64,000 bases of DNA, taken from assembly GCA_015179025.1 (NCBI GenBank), contig WHUX01000236.1, positions 1-64,000 on the forward strand. The letters are read 5' to 3'. The DNA is from Terfezia claveryi (Eukaryota; Ascomycota; Pezizomycetes; Pezizales; Pezizaceae). A model generated the notes under the pieces. The model saw nothing but the letters and a program-made list of their open reading frames with translations, ran no database searches and was not told the origin of the DNA. Within the stretch, counting starts at the first letter, position 1. Each line of letters opens with the position of its first letter. A program made the translations under genes and the position numbers. Positions 46,640-59,997 of this stretch are shown piece by piece.

Positions 46640-47060
46640 TATAAAGTCTTAGATATTAAGTATTAAGTCTATAAAGCCCTAAATAAGCTTATAAGTCCCT
46701 AAACAAATTTATAAGGCTTTGAATAAGCCTATAAAGCCTTAAACAAGCTTATAAGCTCTCTAATAAGTAAGCAAGCTTATAAGCTCTTCAATAAGTAAGC
46801 AAGTATATAAGCCTCCTAATAAGTAAGTAAAGTTATAAGCCCTTTAAAGAGTAAGCAAGCTTATAAGCCCCCTAATAAGTGAGTAACTATATAAGCCCCC
46901 ACCAAGAGAGCAAGCTTATAAGCCTAAGCTTATAAGTCTCCTAACAAGTGAGTAAGTTTATAAGTACTCTAGCAAGCTTATAATATACCTAACAAATAAG
47001 CAAAGTATTTAAGTGAGCAATGCCTTTAAGTAAGTAAAGTTATAAGCTTTGCAACCTCCA
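46640..47060. repeat. Degenerate tandem array, AAGCTTATAAG type
   Basis: About 15 units contain aagcttataagc(c)cc(t)aataagtaagc, with spacing of 25-35 bp. It ends at a run of T near 47100. Related agataagctt words recur at 47690-47820 and 49500-49740. Confidence 0.75.
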
Positions 47061-48546
47061 AATGAGCCTAATGAGTTCTATAACCTATCAAAATGAGGTT
47101 TTTTTTTTTTTTCTCTGTACTATAAGGATTGTAGAGAGGGAGTTATTAGTTAGAATACCTAATTAAAAATAGAAGTAGTACTAGAGTAGATATCTATACC
47201 TAACAACAACTAGATATTAGTATGTAAAGCCTAGTACAAGCTAGATAAAGCACCATAACTCAGATTCTCCCTTGCTTTAAACAACAAATATCAACAAAAA
47301 GTTTTTTTGAGCTATTAAGCTCTCCAAGACCTTATTGAAGCTATAAAAGCTCAAAGACCTTTCCTTTAAGAGAAGACCTAAGCTAGCACTATAAGTATTA
47401 AAGAACTAAATAAGTACTCTAAGTGTATAAATAAATAAGACACCTTTTTGTACTAGCAAGTTAGGTTAGATAGTTAGGAAGGCTGTATTACTTGAGGTTA
47501 CTAAGTTAATATATACTATTCTATAACTATATTATCAGGAAAAATAATTAGGATATTATTTTAGTTGAAGTGCCTAAAATAGGGAGTAGGTTATAGCTTA
47601 CCTCTTAAATAAGCTTATATATATCTGTACAAACTTACAGATGAGCTTATTACCAGTTATATGAGCTAAATAAGCTCTTCAACTTCTGAATGAGTAGAAT
47701 AAGTTAAACAAGTTCACTTCTAGTAATATAAGCTAGATCGCTCACCTCTAACAATATAAGCTAGATAAGCTTATCTCTAGTAATATAAGCTAGATAAGTT
47801 TATCCTTTATATTATAAGCTAATTAAGCTACAGAAAAAATATTAAGTTAATCAATAGATAATGATATAGTATCTTTACCTTCCTACTTAGTATATTTTCC
47901 CTATAGGTTTTTTAATGAGAGATTTAGTTTTTAATAGCTATAGTATATATATATAGGTATACTAGTCTTATAGTATCCTATACTATAGGGATAGAAGTAT
48001 CTTATTAAGAATGGTATTATTCTTGCTACTACAGTTACTTGAGTCATTATTAATACTTATCTCCTTTATAGTTAGAAAGACTTGTATTCACTTAAGAATA
48101 GCTACTTTAAAATAAGGAGTAATATTATAGCTCAAGTAAGGGACCTATCTTTTTGAGGGCTAAACTAATACCCTATTATAATGCTAATTATGAAATAGCC
48201 TGATCAACTATATAGATATAGTAGTATAAATAAAGGAATTAGTATATAAAAGTATATGATCTCTAATATTAAATCTTATATATGTATTTCTTTTCTTGTT
48301 TTTATTATATTCTAAACTACCTTATAGGCTATTATGCAGCCAAATATAGAATACAGTTAAGGTGCCTATATTTTAATTAGGCTAAATAACCAATATACTT
48401 GAGTAAAGAGATATATAATACTATTAGAGTTTCTGCTTTTATATAGAGTAGAGTAAAAACCTTAGAGTATAAGTGTATAATTATATTATCAATAAAAGTT
48501 AGTAAAGTTAGTTAGTCAGAATAACCTTTTAGAAAAGAGAAAGTAC

Positions 48547-48845
48547 TATAATAGTATAAGATAGATAGGGGTAAGGAATATGTGAATTATTATAAGATAT
48601 ATAATATATTATAATTTATTAGATTGGAGGCCTAATAAACTCTACTTTCTATAGATATATATATATTCTATATCTAGCTTTTAGTTCTCTAAATAATATT
48701 CTAAGTTCGAAGTTTAATTTTAAGTTCAAGTTATACCTGCAGTTGAGTTTGAGCTATATGATCTTGCTTTCACTTGCTAATAATGCTCTAAATACTTGTA
48801 TTCTAATAATATTATTTTAATCACCTAGCTCACTTCTCACAATTT
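48547..48845 (+). repeat. Direct repeat pair, right (possible LTR)
   Basis: This is the second copy of the block at 46066-46345, somewhat less mutated in places (it keeps ttggaggcctaataaac). Confidence 0.6.
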
Positions 48846-50768
48846 TCTACTTTACTCTAAAAAACTTTCAGTAATTTACTATTCTATAATATACTTTAAA
48901 TTATATTATTAATTTATCTAATATATTATTTACTTATACTATTTTGATATTAGGTATAAGAAGTATATAGTTTATAGATAATATTCTACTTTTATAAGAG
49001 TTACTAAAAAATAGTATTATAGTATTTACCAATTCTATTATTATTATAGAATCTTTAAATTTTTACTTTAGAATATTGAGTTTCTAGTAAGATTTAAAAC
49101 TTTTAGAATCTAAGAAATACTTTATTAGTAGTCTTAGTTTTAATAAAATAAATCTAGATATAATAGCTCTAATCATTAATATATATAATATAGTATTAAT
49201 ATCTACTATATAAAGAAGTACTAATAAGACTATATATATTAAAGTAGATAAAACTTTTAAAGTATTTAGTTTTTTTATTTAAGTCCTTATTAATATTTAT
49301 ATATTATTTCTTTTAAAGGTAAAAAATATATATATGATATTAGTAATTATAATTCTTCCAATTAATATGAATATTCTCAACTAAAATTTTTGTAAGTTAA
49401 GTAATATCTTCTTTATTAAGATGTCTAAGTCTTCAATATTAAATCTCTATTAATAGTACTAATATACTTATTATTTATAAACTTTGTATAAGTTAAGCTT
49501 AAACTCTAAGTTTTATAGATTAAGCTTTTATAAATTGTACTTAAGATTGAAAACTATAATTAACTAATAATTTTTGAGCTAAATAAGTATGAGTAGATTA
49601 AGGTAAAGTAAGTTAAGATTAAATAGATTAAGTTTAAGCTCTTATAAATTAAGCTTAAGCTTTTATAAATTGAGCTTGAGCTTTTATAGATTAAGTTTAG
49701 GCTCTTATAAGTTGAGTTTAAGTTTGAACTTATATAGGTAGAATAACTTTATATATTTTATTTTAGTATTTAGCCCTTAAAACAACTTCTGCAAGCAAAA
49801 AAACAATATCTATATTAAGTAAAAAAGAAACTCCAAAATTATATTGAAATAATTAATTGACAGAAATTAAATTAGTACCTAACTATAGAATATAAAGAAT
49901 AGAATAGAAATATAAAACTTAAGATTTATAGATATAAACTATACTTTAACTAGTAGTAAGAATAAAATAGTTATTTCTTATAAAAATCTTGATTAGAGTT
50001 TAAAGATACTTAATATCTAAGAAATAAAATAAATTAAAATATAAATAATTACTAGCTCTAGGTAGTAAGAAAAGAAAGAGAGGCAGGAATTTAATTTAAA
50101 TGTACTTGTAGAATTAATATTAAAAATAAGAACTTTCTGTAGATATATTTAGTGTTCTTAAGTATTAGTATTAATATTATATATTTTTTATAAACTTTTT
50201 CCTTTTCTCAATTTTATTACTTTCTCTTTTAGAAAGCAATTTTGCTAATAGAGTCTAAACTTTATATAATACTAGCATATATTCTTTTTTTTAGATAATA
50301 ATCCTACCTAAAACTCTCAAGTATTTTCAAATCTTCAAGTCCTTTGAGTGCTTCCAAATGTCTTATTATTAAATCTTCTTAATCCAAGTCGGTTTTTCCC
50401 AAAGCCTGAGAATAACCCTCAAGTTACTGTACTATCTCCAGCACCACCAGTTGTATTTGAGAGCGCTTCTAGCTAAACAATCTCTACATGTCAGCGTAGT
50501 GCAGTGATAGCTATCACAATAGTTCTATCAGGCTAATTGAAGATTATTTCTTTCACCACATGGTAAGCAGGAGGTAAAGCCATTAGGAGCTTGGTAATAA
50601 TGTCTTCATCTGGTAACTTCTGCTTTGTATAGCCAGGCGCTCTTGATAAGAAAGAATACGACTTATATAGAGATCGATTGTGTCATTTGGACCGAAGGAT
50701 TCATGGTGGAACTTGTCTCTCATATGTGACGATCTAAACTCATTCTATACAATGTCCATCATCTTAGA

Positions 50769-51308
50769 TTAAGTCGCCCACATCTCTGCAGCGTCAGTTA
50801 AGCCAGCGACATAAGTTTGGATCACTAGGGTTATAGATCCATATATGACCGATACTACCTTATTTGCTCTCTTCATATATTTCTTCATTTCTTCATTATC
50901 TTCAGGAACGCTCGGAGGCTTTTCGGTGCCTATCACAATCCCCCAGCAATTCATCCCAATAAGTGTATACTTAACAGCATTTGCCCAGGCAGCAAAGTTT
51001 CCATGCGTGAGTCTCGGAACCGACCCCACTTTAGTAACATAGTAATCAGATGGCAATGGATTGGACATTGGAAAGGTTGCGAGTGTAGAGAGAGCTTGTG
51101 AGCGTAGAGAGAGCTTTTGCGATGAGAGAGCTTGCGAGAAAGCTTGCGAGAGAGCTTGCGAGAGAGAGAGCTTGCGATGAGAGAGAGCTTGCGATGAGAG
51201 AGAGCTTGCGATGAGAGAGCTTGCGATGAGAGAGCTTGCGATGAGAGAGCTTGCGATGAGAGAGCTTGCGATGAGAGAGCTTGCGATGAGAGAGCTTGCG
51301 ATGATCAA
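50769..51308 (-). pseudogene. Copia gag N-terminal part with IASSL repeats
   Basis: The frame starts at 51308 and encodes a repetitive N-terminus (IASSL units and related SQAL words), then a copia-type gag domain: SVPRLTHGNFAAWANAVKY, GMNCWGIVIGTEKPP, YMKRANKVVSVIYGSITLV. A TAA stops it at 50769. Further gag homology (FGPNDTIDLYISRILSYQER) continues downstream with frameshifts to about 50400. The family function is capsid formation. The repeat expansion at the start is unusual. Confidence 0.8.
51102..51305 (-). repeat. 15-bp minisatellite inside copia gag
   Basis: Units of gcgatgagagagctt are repeated about 8 times almost perfectly at 51180-51305, then degrade towards 51102. Because the unit is 15 bp it preserves the reading frame and encodes the pentapeptide IASSL. 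Confidence 0.92.
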
Positions 51309-51317
51309 GTGTGCTAA

Positions 51318-51332
51318 CCGGAGCTCATTACC
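51318..51332 (-). other. Primer-binding site of the copia element
   Basis: Directly inside the LTR the minus strand reads GGTAATGAGCTCCGG. This resembles the half-tRNA initiator-Met site at 3798-3815 (GGTTATGAGCCCGG), with two differences over 14 bases. Confidence 0.65.
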
Positions 51333-51681
51333 TGTTGTAAAACTACAGCAAGAATGAGTTCATATGCAGCGGAAGATTATTGCTTGTGTCTCTTAATATG
51401 TATAGACTTATTGATCGATATAGACAGGACTTTTGACTGCTTTAAATAAACCACACACACTGAGCAAGAAAGTTACGACAGCAACAGTAGAACACAGACA
51501 GCGATAGGCAATAGCAGAGTAGCGACAGCAGAAAGTAGTGACAGCAGACAATAATGACGACACACAATAGTAAGGTCTGCAGGACAAAGGATAACAAAGA
51601 AGTTGTGCAGAACAATTAACAATCAAGTTGATCAACACGGTGATCGACATTAGTGACGCAAGCATATACATTTACATTACA
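51333..51681 (-). repeat. 5' LTR of the copia element (349 bp)
   Basis: On the minus strand it begins TGTAATGTAAATG and ends TTTTACAACA, abutting the primer site. The outer boundary is inferred from the TG...CA rule, and no second LTR was found for comparison. Confidence 0.65.
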
Positions 51682-51735
51682 TTGTATATAAAAATCACAC
51701 GTGATTTGGGCCCTTGTTGCACCCCACCAGATTTC

Positions 51736-51749
51736 CTAGTCTGGTTGGC
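51736..51749 (-). repeat. Dispersed motif copy upstream of PRMT3
   Basis: On the minus strand it reads GCCAACCAGACTAG, the core of the 29-bp repeat found at 7458 and 9500. It lies 130 bp before the PRMT3 start codon. Confidence 0.75.
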
Positions 51750-51880
51750 ACCAAATGCTTCACCAAAATAATTCTCCTGTGAGCTCTAGGTTAATTCCAC
51801 CACTAGCAGCTTCCAATTTATTGCCCACCAGACAACCTGAGCTCAATTACCCAGAGAGGAAGTACCGATTGGGCGTATAA

Positions 51881-53908
<2,028 letters not shown>

Positions 53909-54039
53909 TAGATTAGAGTGCTACCTCAGGGAAAGCCATTAGTTTTATCGAGTTGTCTTGGAGATCCCGGGACTTGTTATGAAATGCTCCCAGCGTTGTA
54001 TGTACCATCTTAGTACTTGATGGATGTCACGTGGGTAGG

Positions 54040-54056
54040 TACGTGAAATTCACGTA
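54040..54056. promoter_or_regulatory. ACGTG palindrome near an E-box
   Basis: TACGTGAAATTCACGTA is a perfect palindrome around a central A. It has ACGTG half-sites typical of bHLH or bZIP binding and lies 7 bp after a CACGTG E-box. Confidence 0.5.
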
Positions 54057-54085
54057 GTGACTAACTATACATTGGTTTCTGCCAG

Positions 54086-54108
54086 TAGTCTGTTGGCACA
54101 AGCCCTCG
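54086..54108 (-). repeat. Dispersed motif copy between PRMT3 and SNF12
   Basis: On the minus strand it reads cgagggcttgtgccaac and then agactac. It matches the longer form at 9500-9528 except for one missing base and two to three substitutions. Confidence 0.65.
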
Positions 54109-54518
54109 CTGCCAGTTGTACATATCCGTACTTAGCGTTCAAGATACGGTATCTCGTCCGTCTCCAGCAAACGGTGCATGGTAAATGCGGCTATCGGTAT
54201 TATCCTATCATAACTACAAATCCAGATCCAGAAAGCAATCCATCGACAGCACAGCGGCCGGTACCTGATCGGAGGCAGGGCGAACGAGGTTTTCCACCAA
54301 TTTTTATATTTCGACTCGGCTGCTGAGGTCAGAGTTTGGGTCTGTAGATATCCTACGGTGCCGCCACAGCACGCTCAGGGAGCCGGCCTCTAACTGGGCG
54401 TCTGGGATACCATTGGCTGGGCCTGTTTCCATATTCCGGCGTGCCAAACCCGATCAGCCCCGTAGTCTGATATCGCAGCGAGACTAGAAGGGAGCGCCCT
54501 AGCCCGAAGTTTCTCACC

Positions 54519-56144
54519 ATGAATAATACACCGCACTACCGCCCGTCTCCCGGCATTCCCTCTCATCGCTCTCCAACACAGGCACAACCGCGGAGAGGAC
54601 CAGGCCCAATGGTCGCCCCTTCAGCAAACAATCCCCACCAGCCGCCTAATCCCCAGCAGCTCCAACAGGCACAGGTTGCTGCTCAACAGGAGCGGGAGCT
54701 AGCAAAACGACGGGCTAAGAAGCCGACGGATAAGACAATTCCCGAGAGTTTGGAAAAATTGGTGCCGAATGTGAAGCTGTACAACGATTTGAGAGACCTG
54801 GAGAGGAGGTATGATGCAACAATGATGCGGAAGAGGTTAGATATACAGGACGCAGTCAATAGAAATGTGAAGGTATGTAGTGGCGTATATGACTTGTATT
54901 TCCCTAACATCAGAGCTAGCTTTTCAAAACACTCAGAATATGGATTTCGAATACGGCCAAGGACCAGCCATGGCAAAATAGCGATAGGCCTCTCGATGAG
55001 AACGCGTTCGACTTTGAAACTGGCCAGATCCCCACATTCCGGGTACGCATCGAAGGCAGAATACTGGATGACGAGGCTGAGAATGAGCTCGATGCAGATG
55101 TCGATCTCGAACTGGGGGCTGAGCGCGGCTCCGCAAAGCCTGAAACTACCCCGACTCTAGTGCAGAAGCCTGTTCGAAAATTCTCCTCGTTCTTCAAGAG
55201 CATCGTGGTGGAACTGGATCGAAGTAACAACCTTTATCCAGAAGGCAACATCATCGAATGGCGGAGACCACCTCCTATGCCACATCAACCAGGTGCCCCC
55301 ATCCCGCCACCCTCTCAGGTCAGCGAGTTCGACGGGTTTGAATTTGAAAGGAAGGGGGATGTGGACGTTATGTGTACCATTAAGTTAGAGCGGAATGAAA
55401 CGCCAGATAGATATCGGCTCAGTCCACAGCTTGCTGAATTGTTGGACACGAAAGAGGATACCAGGGCAGGGATAGTAATGGGGCTATGGGAGTATGTTAG
55501 GAAGAATAAACTACAAGACCCAGATGAAAGGAGGACCGTCAACTGTGATGCTGCGCTGAGGGCTGTCAGTATCACCGTGAATGGGGGGAATTATTGCCAA
55601 TTGATTATGATGCTGACTTGGATTTGCTTAGATCTTTAAACAAGAACGTCTTTATTTCCCTCAAATACCCGATCTTACGGTTCCACATCTACAACCCCTC
55701 GAACCTATTACTTTACAGTACAGAATTCGCGTCGACAAAGCCTCGCACACAGCCCAATACGCTTACGACGTCGCAGTGCCCATCGATGACCCAATTCGCG
55801 CAGAAATGGCGGCCATACTTGCCTCTCCTCACTATGCTCAGCAAACTCGTGAGATCCTGGCGATTGATGATCAGATCGCTGTGATTGTGCAGGCTATCAA
55901 TCATAGCAAAGCAAAGCGGGATTTTTGGATGAACCTGGCGTTGGATCCCAAGGGTTTCGTGGACAGGTGGGTTGCAAGTCAGAAGCGGGATTTGGAGGTC
56001 ATACTAGGCGATACCGTCGGCGTGGAAACGGAGGAGGCGAGGAGGCATGTATTCTATGAGCGGGCGCTGGGCGAGGGAGTCCTCGCGCTTTTGCAAAAGC
56101 AGCAGCAACAAGTGGCGATGCAAGGGCAAGTGCCGCCAATGTAG
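54519..56144 (+). CDS. SNF12: SWI/SNF-type remodelling subunit with SWIB domain (SNF12/Rsc6/SMARCD family)
   Basis: Three exons (54519-54872, 54920-55564, 55632-56144) give 503 residues. The N-terminus is Pro/Gln-rich, followed by a basic helix and the family block KLFKTLRIWISNTA, then KFSSFFKSIVVELD. A SWIB/MDM2-like domain spans about 256-345 (DGFEFERKGDVDVMCTIKLE; GLWEYVRKNKLQDPDERRTV). The C-terminus is helical. The protein is a core subunit of nuclear ATP-dependent nucleosome remodellers; sequence alone does not separate SWI/SNF from RSC. The first intron is only 47 nt. The second uses a weak GTCAGT donor; an alternative in-phase donor 15 nt downstream would add five residues. Confidence 0.92.
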
Positions 56145-57640
56145 TAGAAACAGGATTACATGCGCATTATTCTCCACGGATGTCAGAAATCATGTCAAGC
56201 AACACATTTTTCTCCTCTATTTGGTTATTTTTCTCGGGGTTATTTTCTTCTATTCTGGTTAGAATCTTATAATTTTTTTGGTACACAGCTCAATGCATTT
56301 ATGCTGCATTATAGCATGGGATGCAGTAAACTCCAATCATAACACATACAGGCAAACCTGGCTATAATGAAGTGCAGAAATCCGGCCAATCTGTTCACTA
56401 TAGCCAGGTTTCACTATAGAGTAATTCAGAAAAAGCGGGGTGAGAAAAAGATTAATTTTGCATTGTGTACATACCTTTCCAGAGGTCGCCCTGAGCCCTG
56501 ATCTCGTGTTCGGTTGCCCAATCTACCTATTACTCAGTCGCCCAATCTACCTATTACTTGATTACTATCAGGCTCGACAACAGCCAGGCCAGCAAGCGGG
56601 AGATGAAACTAGAGGAGTTTTGGAAGCTATTTCCAAACCCCGATGGAAATCCTATGCTATAATTAACAATGTCTGTAATTTTGAAGCAAAGTGGCAATGA
56701 TCTTGAGTCTTTTGAAGCTGATACTTTATCTATACTACCACTGCTTATTAGTAGTTCTAGAGCTCTTACTTTTCTTCAAGATTTTACACATTACTTTTAT
56801 ACACTTCTAGTTTCTTCTCTACTACTAGTTTCTAGATCTGCTTCTATTAATATTTCTGATCTTGTAAAATTATTATTTAATACCTATTGATTTTTTAATC
56901 AGTATTTAGAAATACAAAAGAAAAAGCAATCTGACTTTATTGGTCTTAATTCTTTTGTTTTATTAAGTTCTATATCTATATTTATATAATAATACTATAT
57001 ACTTTAAGTATAGTAAAATTAATAAATTACTAAAAAGCCTTTACTATTAGAAGGATTTCGCAACTAGGATTCTTATTAGTTTTTGTGTTAGAACCCAACA
57101 ACTTCCGATATTACCATAGCAATACTAAAATAGTAAATAAAAATTCTTTCACGATTCTTGCTATTTACTACAAATACCTACTGCTCTTGTACTCACTCTC
57201 TCTTCTTTAGTAATTATTAAAACAACTCTAAACTTAAGATATAACTCCTCATGATTAAGTTATTATAAATAGTTTAGAGTATATATTACCTATTGAGATA
57301 GAACAAGCTTAAAAGGCTATTTCTGAACACTCTATTTTAAGCAATAGAACTCTAAGTGATAGAAGTAGTGGATCTGTAACTCTAGCTCTAGGTAGTAGAA
57401 GAGCTAGGCTTACGGAGGAAGAGAAAGTTAAACTATTATATCTTTATATTTTATATTAGAAAGATTATCAATATAGTAATAAAAAGTCTTTTACCTTCGT
57501 ATGCGAGATTTATTATAAAAAAAGACTAGAAAAGAGCTACGAGATCCATAATAGGTAGTAAATATCTTAGTTACATAGTTCCAAAGTCAAATTAAAAAGG
57601 AGGAGAAGAAGTTAGATATGTAATACTAAAAGTATATCAT
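56145..57640. other. Flank of SNF12 grading into decayed DNA
   Basis: After the SNF12 3' end come a short pogo-like inverted repeat (56353-56418) and then AT-rich DNA. Frames around 56670-56890 and 57340-57560 look like pieces of one protein (a leucine/serine-rich start, later SGSVTLALGSRRARLTEEEK) broken by many stops. I do not recognise the family; a transposase or DNA-binding protein is possible. Confidence 0.45.
56353..56418. repeat. Short inverted repeat resembling pogo/Tc1 termini
   Basis: The word aaacctggctataatgaa on the left is opposed by ttcactatagccaggttt on the right, within 66 bp, with TA dinucleotides at both edges. AAACCTGGCTATA is similar to terminal repeats of fungal pogo/Fot-type elements. 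This is either a tiny MITE or the fused ends left by a deletion. Confidence 0.55.
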
Positions 57641-57802
57641 ATAGTAACTTCAACTAATATCCAAATAGGTAAGCTTTTAGAGATAAATATATACTTCTCT
57701 ATAGTATATTATCTCTAGATAGATAGATAGTCCAAGCAAATAAATGCAATCATAAAGCAGTAATTAAGAGTATATGTGAATTACTAGCAAAACAAGTGGG
57801 TT

Positions 57803-58485
57803 TTGCTACTTATAACCTATAAGTTTATAGCTAATAACTATTTCTCTGAAACTCTAAAAAACTCCTTATACTTGGCCAATTATAGCTGGCACTCTTATTT
57901 TATGGAATTTCTAGCACCTCTGTATAAGGCTACTAGAGAGAACACTTTAGCTAAGGAGTTTACCATAGAGATTGCTGAGTTGTACTCTACTCTAAGAGCT
58001 GCACTAAAATAGATCTAAACTAGGCAAGTAGAGTATACTGATGGATCCTGATTGCTAGCCCTCAAATACTAACTAGGAGACTAAGTATAGCTATCTAGTA
58101 GACACTTCTAAACAGAATGACTATTATGTAAACTAGATTATAAGTTCTTAGAGCTATATAAGGTACTGGGAAGTGTAGGCACTCATGCTTAATAGCTAAC
58201 ATTTCCTAAAGATATTAAGCTTTATCTTATTGTCTATATCTCAAAGATCGAACCAGCTACTAATAATCCTCTTCCAAGGCAAAAGCATCTCCTACCTCTT
58301 CCCATAGTGATTACAAGTAAAGAGGAGTGAGAGGTTAAGGAGGTACTAGACTCCAGAAAGTGCTATGAGTAAGTTAAGTATAAGGTTAAATAGGTAAATG
58401 ATGAAAAGGCTACCTGACAACCTGCAGAGTACTTAGAAAATACATAGGACTTAGTTACCTTGTTCCACCAACAATATATTAAGAA
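57803..58485 (+). pseudogene. G1 copy 4 integrase tail and chromodomain relic
   Basis: An open stretch (57803-58012) keeps NNYFSETLKNSLYLANYSWH and KEFTIEIAELYSTLRAALK. Thereafter the frame matches copy 1 codon by codon, with stops wherever copy 1 has Trp, Gln or Arg. Confidence 0.82.
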
Positions 58486-58642
58486 ACCTCACCCAGTTGG
58501 CTAATATCATGACTTTATATCTTTATTATTGTTTGAAGTTAGAGTACTTATTTTTATACTTATTATTGTTTTCTATATTTATTTGCTTATTATTATATCT
58601 AGGCCTTCTTGTTACTGGAGCTCCACTCTAAAGGGGAGATAG

Positions 58643-59071
58643 TGTTACAATAGCATACTTAGTTGTCTTTATTATTACCTCTGATTGCAAGTCATAGGGT
58701 ATTGCCTTAGTCTAGTTTGATACTTAGACAGGATCCTACATAAGTGTCATATTATTGTTTATTAGTTATCTTCTTGTTATTACTCTAGGTATCACCTATG
58801 ATATAGGTAATAGATTATTACCTGTAATATAGATAATAGGTTATTGCTATCCTGCTTAGCTCTTAAGATAAAGATCTTAGGAAACTTATTCTATCTAATT
58901 GTTCTAGCCCAAAATTATATATATATAGCCCTTGTCCCTAGTACTATTATTAGATCCCTATCTAACATCTTATATATCTAATGTAGGATCTTGCTTCCCT
59001 TAGCACTAGTATACCTTCTCTGTATACCCCTATTGCCTTGTGAATAACTCTGCAGCATAGCTGCCTCCTTT
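58643..59071 (+). repeat. G1 copy 4 LTR, interrupted
   Basis: It aligns with 1857-2260, including the tatatatatag run near 58925 and the word ctctgcagcatagctgcctcc. The rest of the LTR is not found immediately beyond, because the family A LTR starts at 59072 and its left end would lie after the window. Confidence 0.8.
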
Positions 59072-59829
59072 TGTAATGAATGGTACTAGACAGTATTTAT
59101 TCGGTACCGTTTATACAATCTATATCTGTAGGTATGGACGTTTGTGTATTTCAGTTCTGCTGAGGTAAAACCTCAGAAGGATAGAGAGATTACTATGTGG
59201 GACATTCTCGGAGGGAACAGTAATTTATTCAGTACCGTTTATACAATCTATATCTGTAGGCATGGACGTTTGTGTATTTCAGTTCTGCTGAGGTAAAACC
59301 TCAGAAGGATAGAGAGATTACTATGTGGGACATTCTCGGAGGGAACAGTAATTAACTGGTATAATCTATCTTATATGATGGATGCTATCTAAGCTATATG
59401 ATCTTGATCTGATTGGAATATAGGCTTGCTTGCCCTATGTGCTTACTTGTTGCTTCTTATGGATTCTAGAGGGAATCTAGTGGCCTATTTATACTCCTCT
59501 GAGATCTGATGACTAAGGAAAATAAATACAATAAAGGGTGGCATATCAGAAGGTGGTACGCTGTACAAAAGGGGTCATGTGGCCATACTAATGAGTCACA
59601 CGCCTTAAACAGAGGTCATGCGGCCATAATGAGGATGTCTTTATATAGCAAGTACTATGGAACTTTCTATGGCAAATTTCGCGTGCTGTGGACACTTATA
59701 AAGTAATAGGAGGTGGTTGAAGGCTAGTCCTTCTACCGAGAGGCTTAGTTATATAATATAGTAGTAATATAGGAAATACAAAAGTATATAATCAATTATA
59801 TAAGCAATGAAATAACGTTCTCCATTACA
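59072..59829 (-). repeat. Family A LTR, distal copy (758 bp)
   Basis: Minus-strand ends are TGTAATGGAG and CATTACA. It carries an internal 128-bp tandem duplication (59096-59223 and 59224-59351) that the neighbouring LTR lacks. Confidence 0.9.
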
Positions 59830-59997
59830 CTTCCCCATATAGAAGGATTTCCTATTCTTACTTCTCTCACTCTACCATATTGGTTTCTATACGTCCTAAG
59901 ATTTAATGCATTGTTAATACATTTGCATTAACATAAATATCCTTAGGGTTTCTATAACTCATGATTCTATCTTGTTCTTGTTGGATGAGAGCTTAGG

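Larger units (their letters stand above)
45126..50389. other. Long AT-rich decayed tract, no intact gene
   Basis: The composition is extreme, with CpG nearly absent and TpA very common. On the minus strand from 50389 downwards it probably contains the decayed pol of the copia element whose start is at 51308; a block near 49790 resembles the copia region before integrase (VVLRAK...). Two direct repeats and a telltale tandem array are listed separately. No tRNA, rRNA or open gene was found. Confidence 0.5.
50390..51681 (-). mobile_element. Ty1/copia element, preserved 5' end
   Basis: On the minus strand the order is LTR (51681-51333), a half-tRNA initiator-Met primer site and gag from 51308. 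Sequence composition is normal down to about 50390, then changes abruptly to the AT-rich tract where the pol should lie. So the 5' end of a copia element is intact while the rest is decayed or lost. Confidence 0.8.
53909..54518. promoter_or_regulatory. PRMT3-SNF12 intergenic region with ACGTG palindromes
   Basis: This 610-bp spacer holds the PRMT3 3' end and the SNF12 promoter. It contains an E-box within GTCACGTG at 54026-54033, the palindrome TACGTGAAATTCACGTA at 54040-54056, and gtagtgac immediately after. A minus-strand version of the dispersed motif lies at 54086-54108. No other gene is seen. Confidence 0.55.
57640..59071 (+). mobile_element. G1 family copy 4, 5'-truncated and transition-mutated
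   Basis: Reading the plus strand, the integrase (LLEI, then a decayed version of the [13 protein letters not shown] block at 57690-57740), LANYSWHSYFMEFLAPL (57870) and the chromodomain region (58320-58450) align with copies 1 and 3. Most Trp and Gln codons are stops. The polypurine tract (aaaggggagatag) precedes an LTR beginning TGTTACAATAG at 58643. The LTR is cut at 59071 by the family A LTR. Confidence 0.88.

Noticed and set aside
46640..47060. CRISPR-like or replication-origin repeats
   Set aside because: Units are degenerate, irregularly spaced and lie in decayed AT-rich DNA. They look like an ordinary satellite.
51102..51305. CRISPR-like regular repeats
   Set aside because: The repeats are contiguous with no spacers, 15 bp long and in a eukaryotic retrotransposon gag.
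51408..51671. An 87-codon minus-strand frame with cysteines
   Set aside because: It falls entirely in the copia LTR, with no homologous protein pattern.
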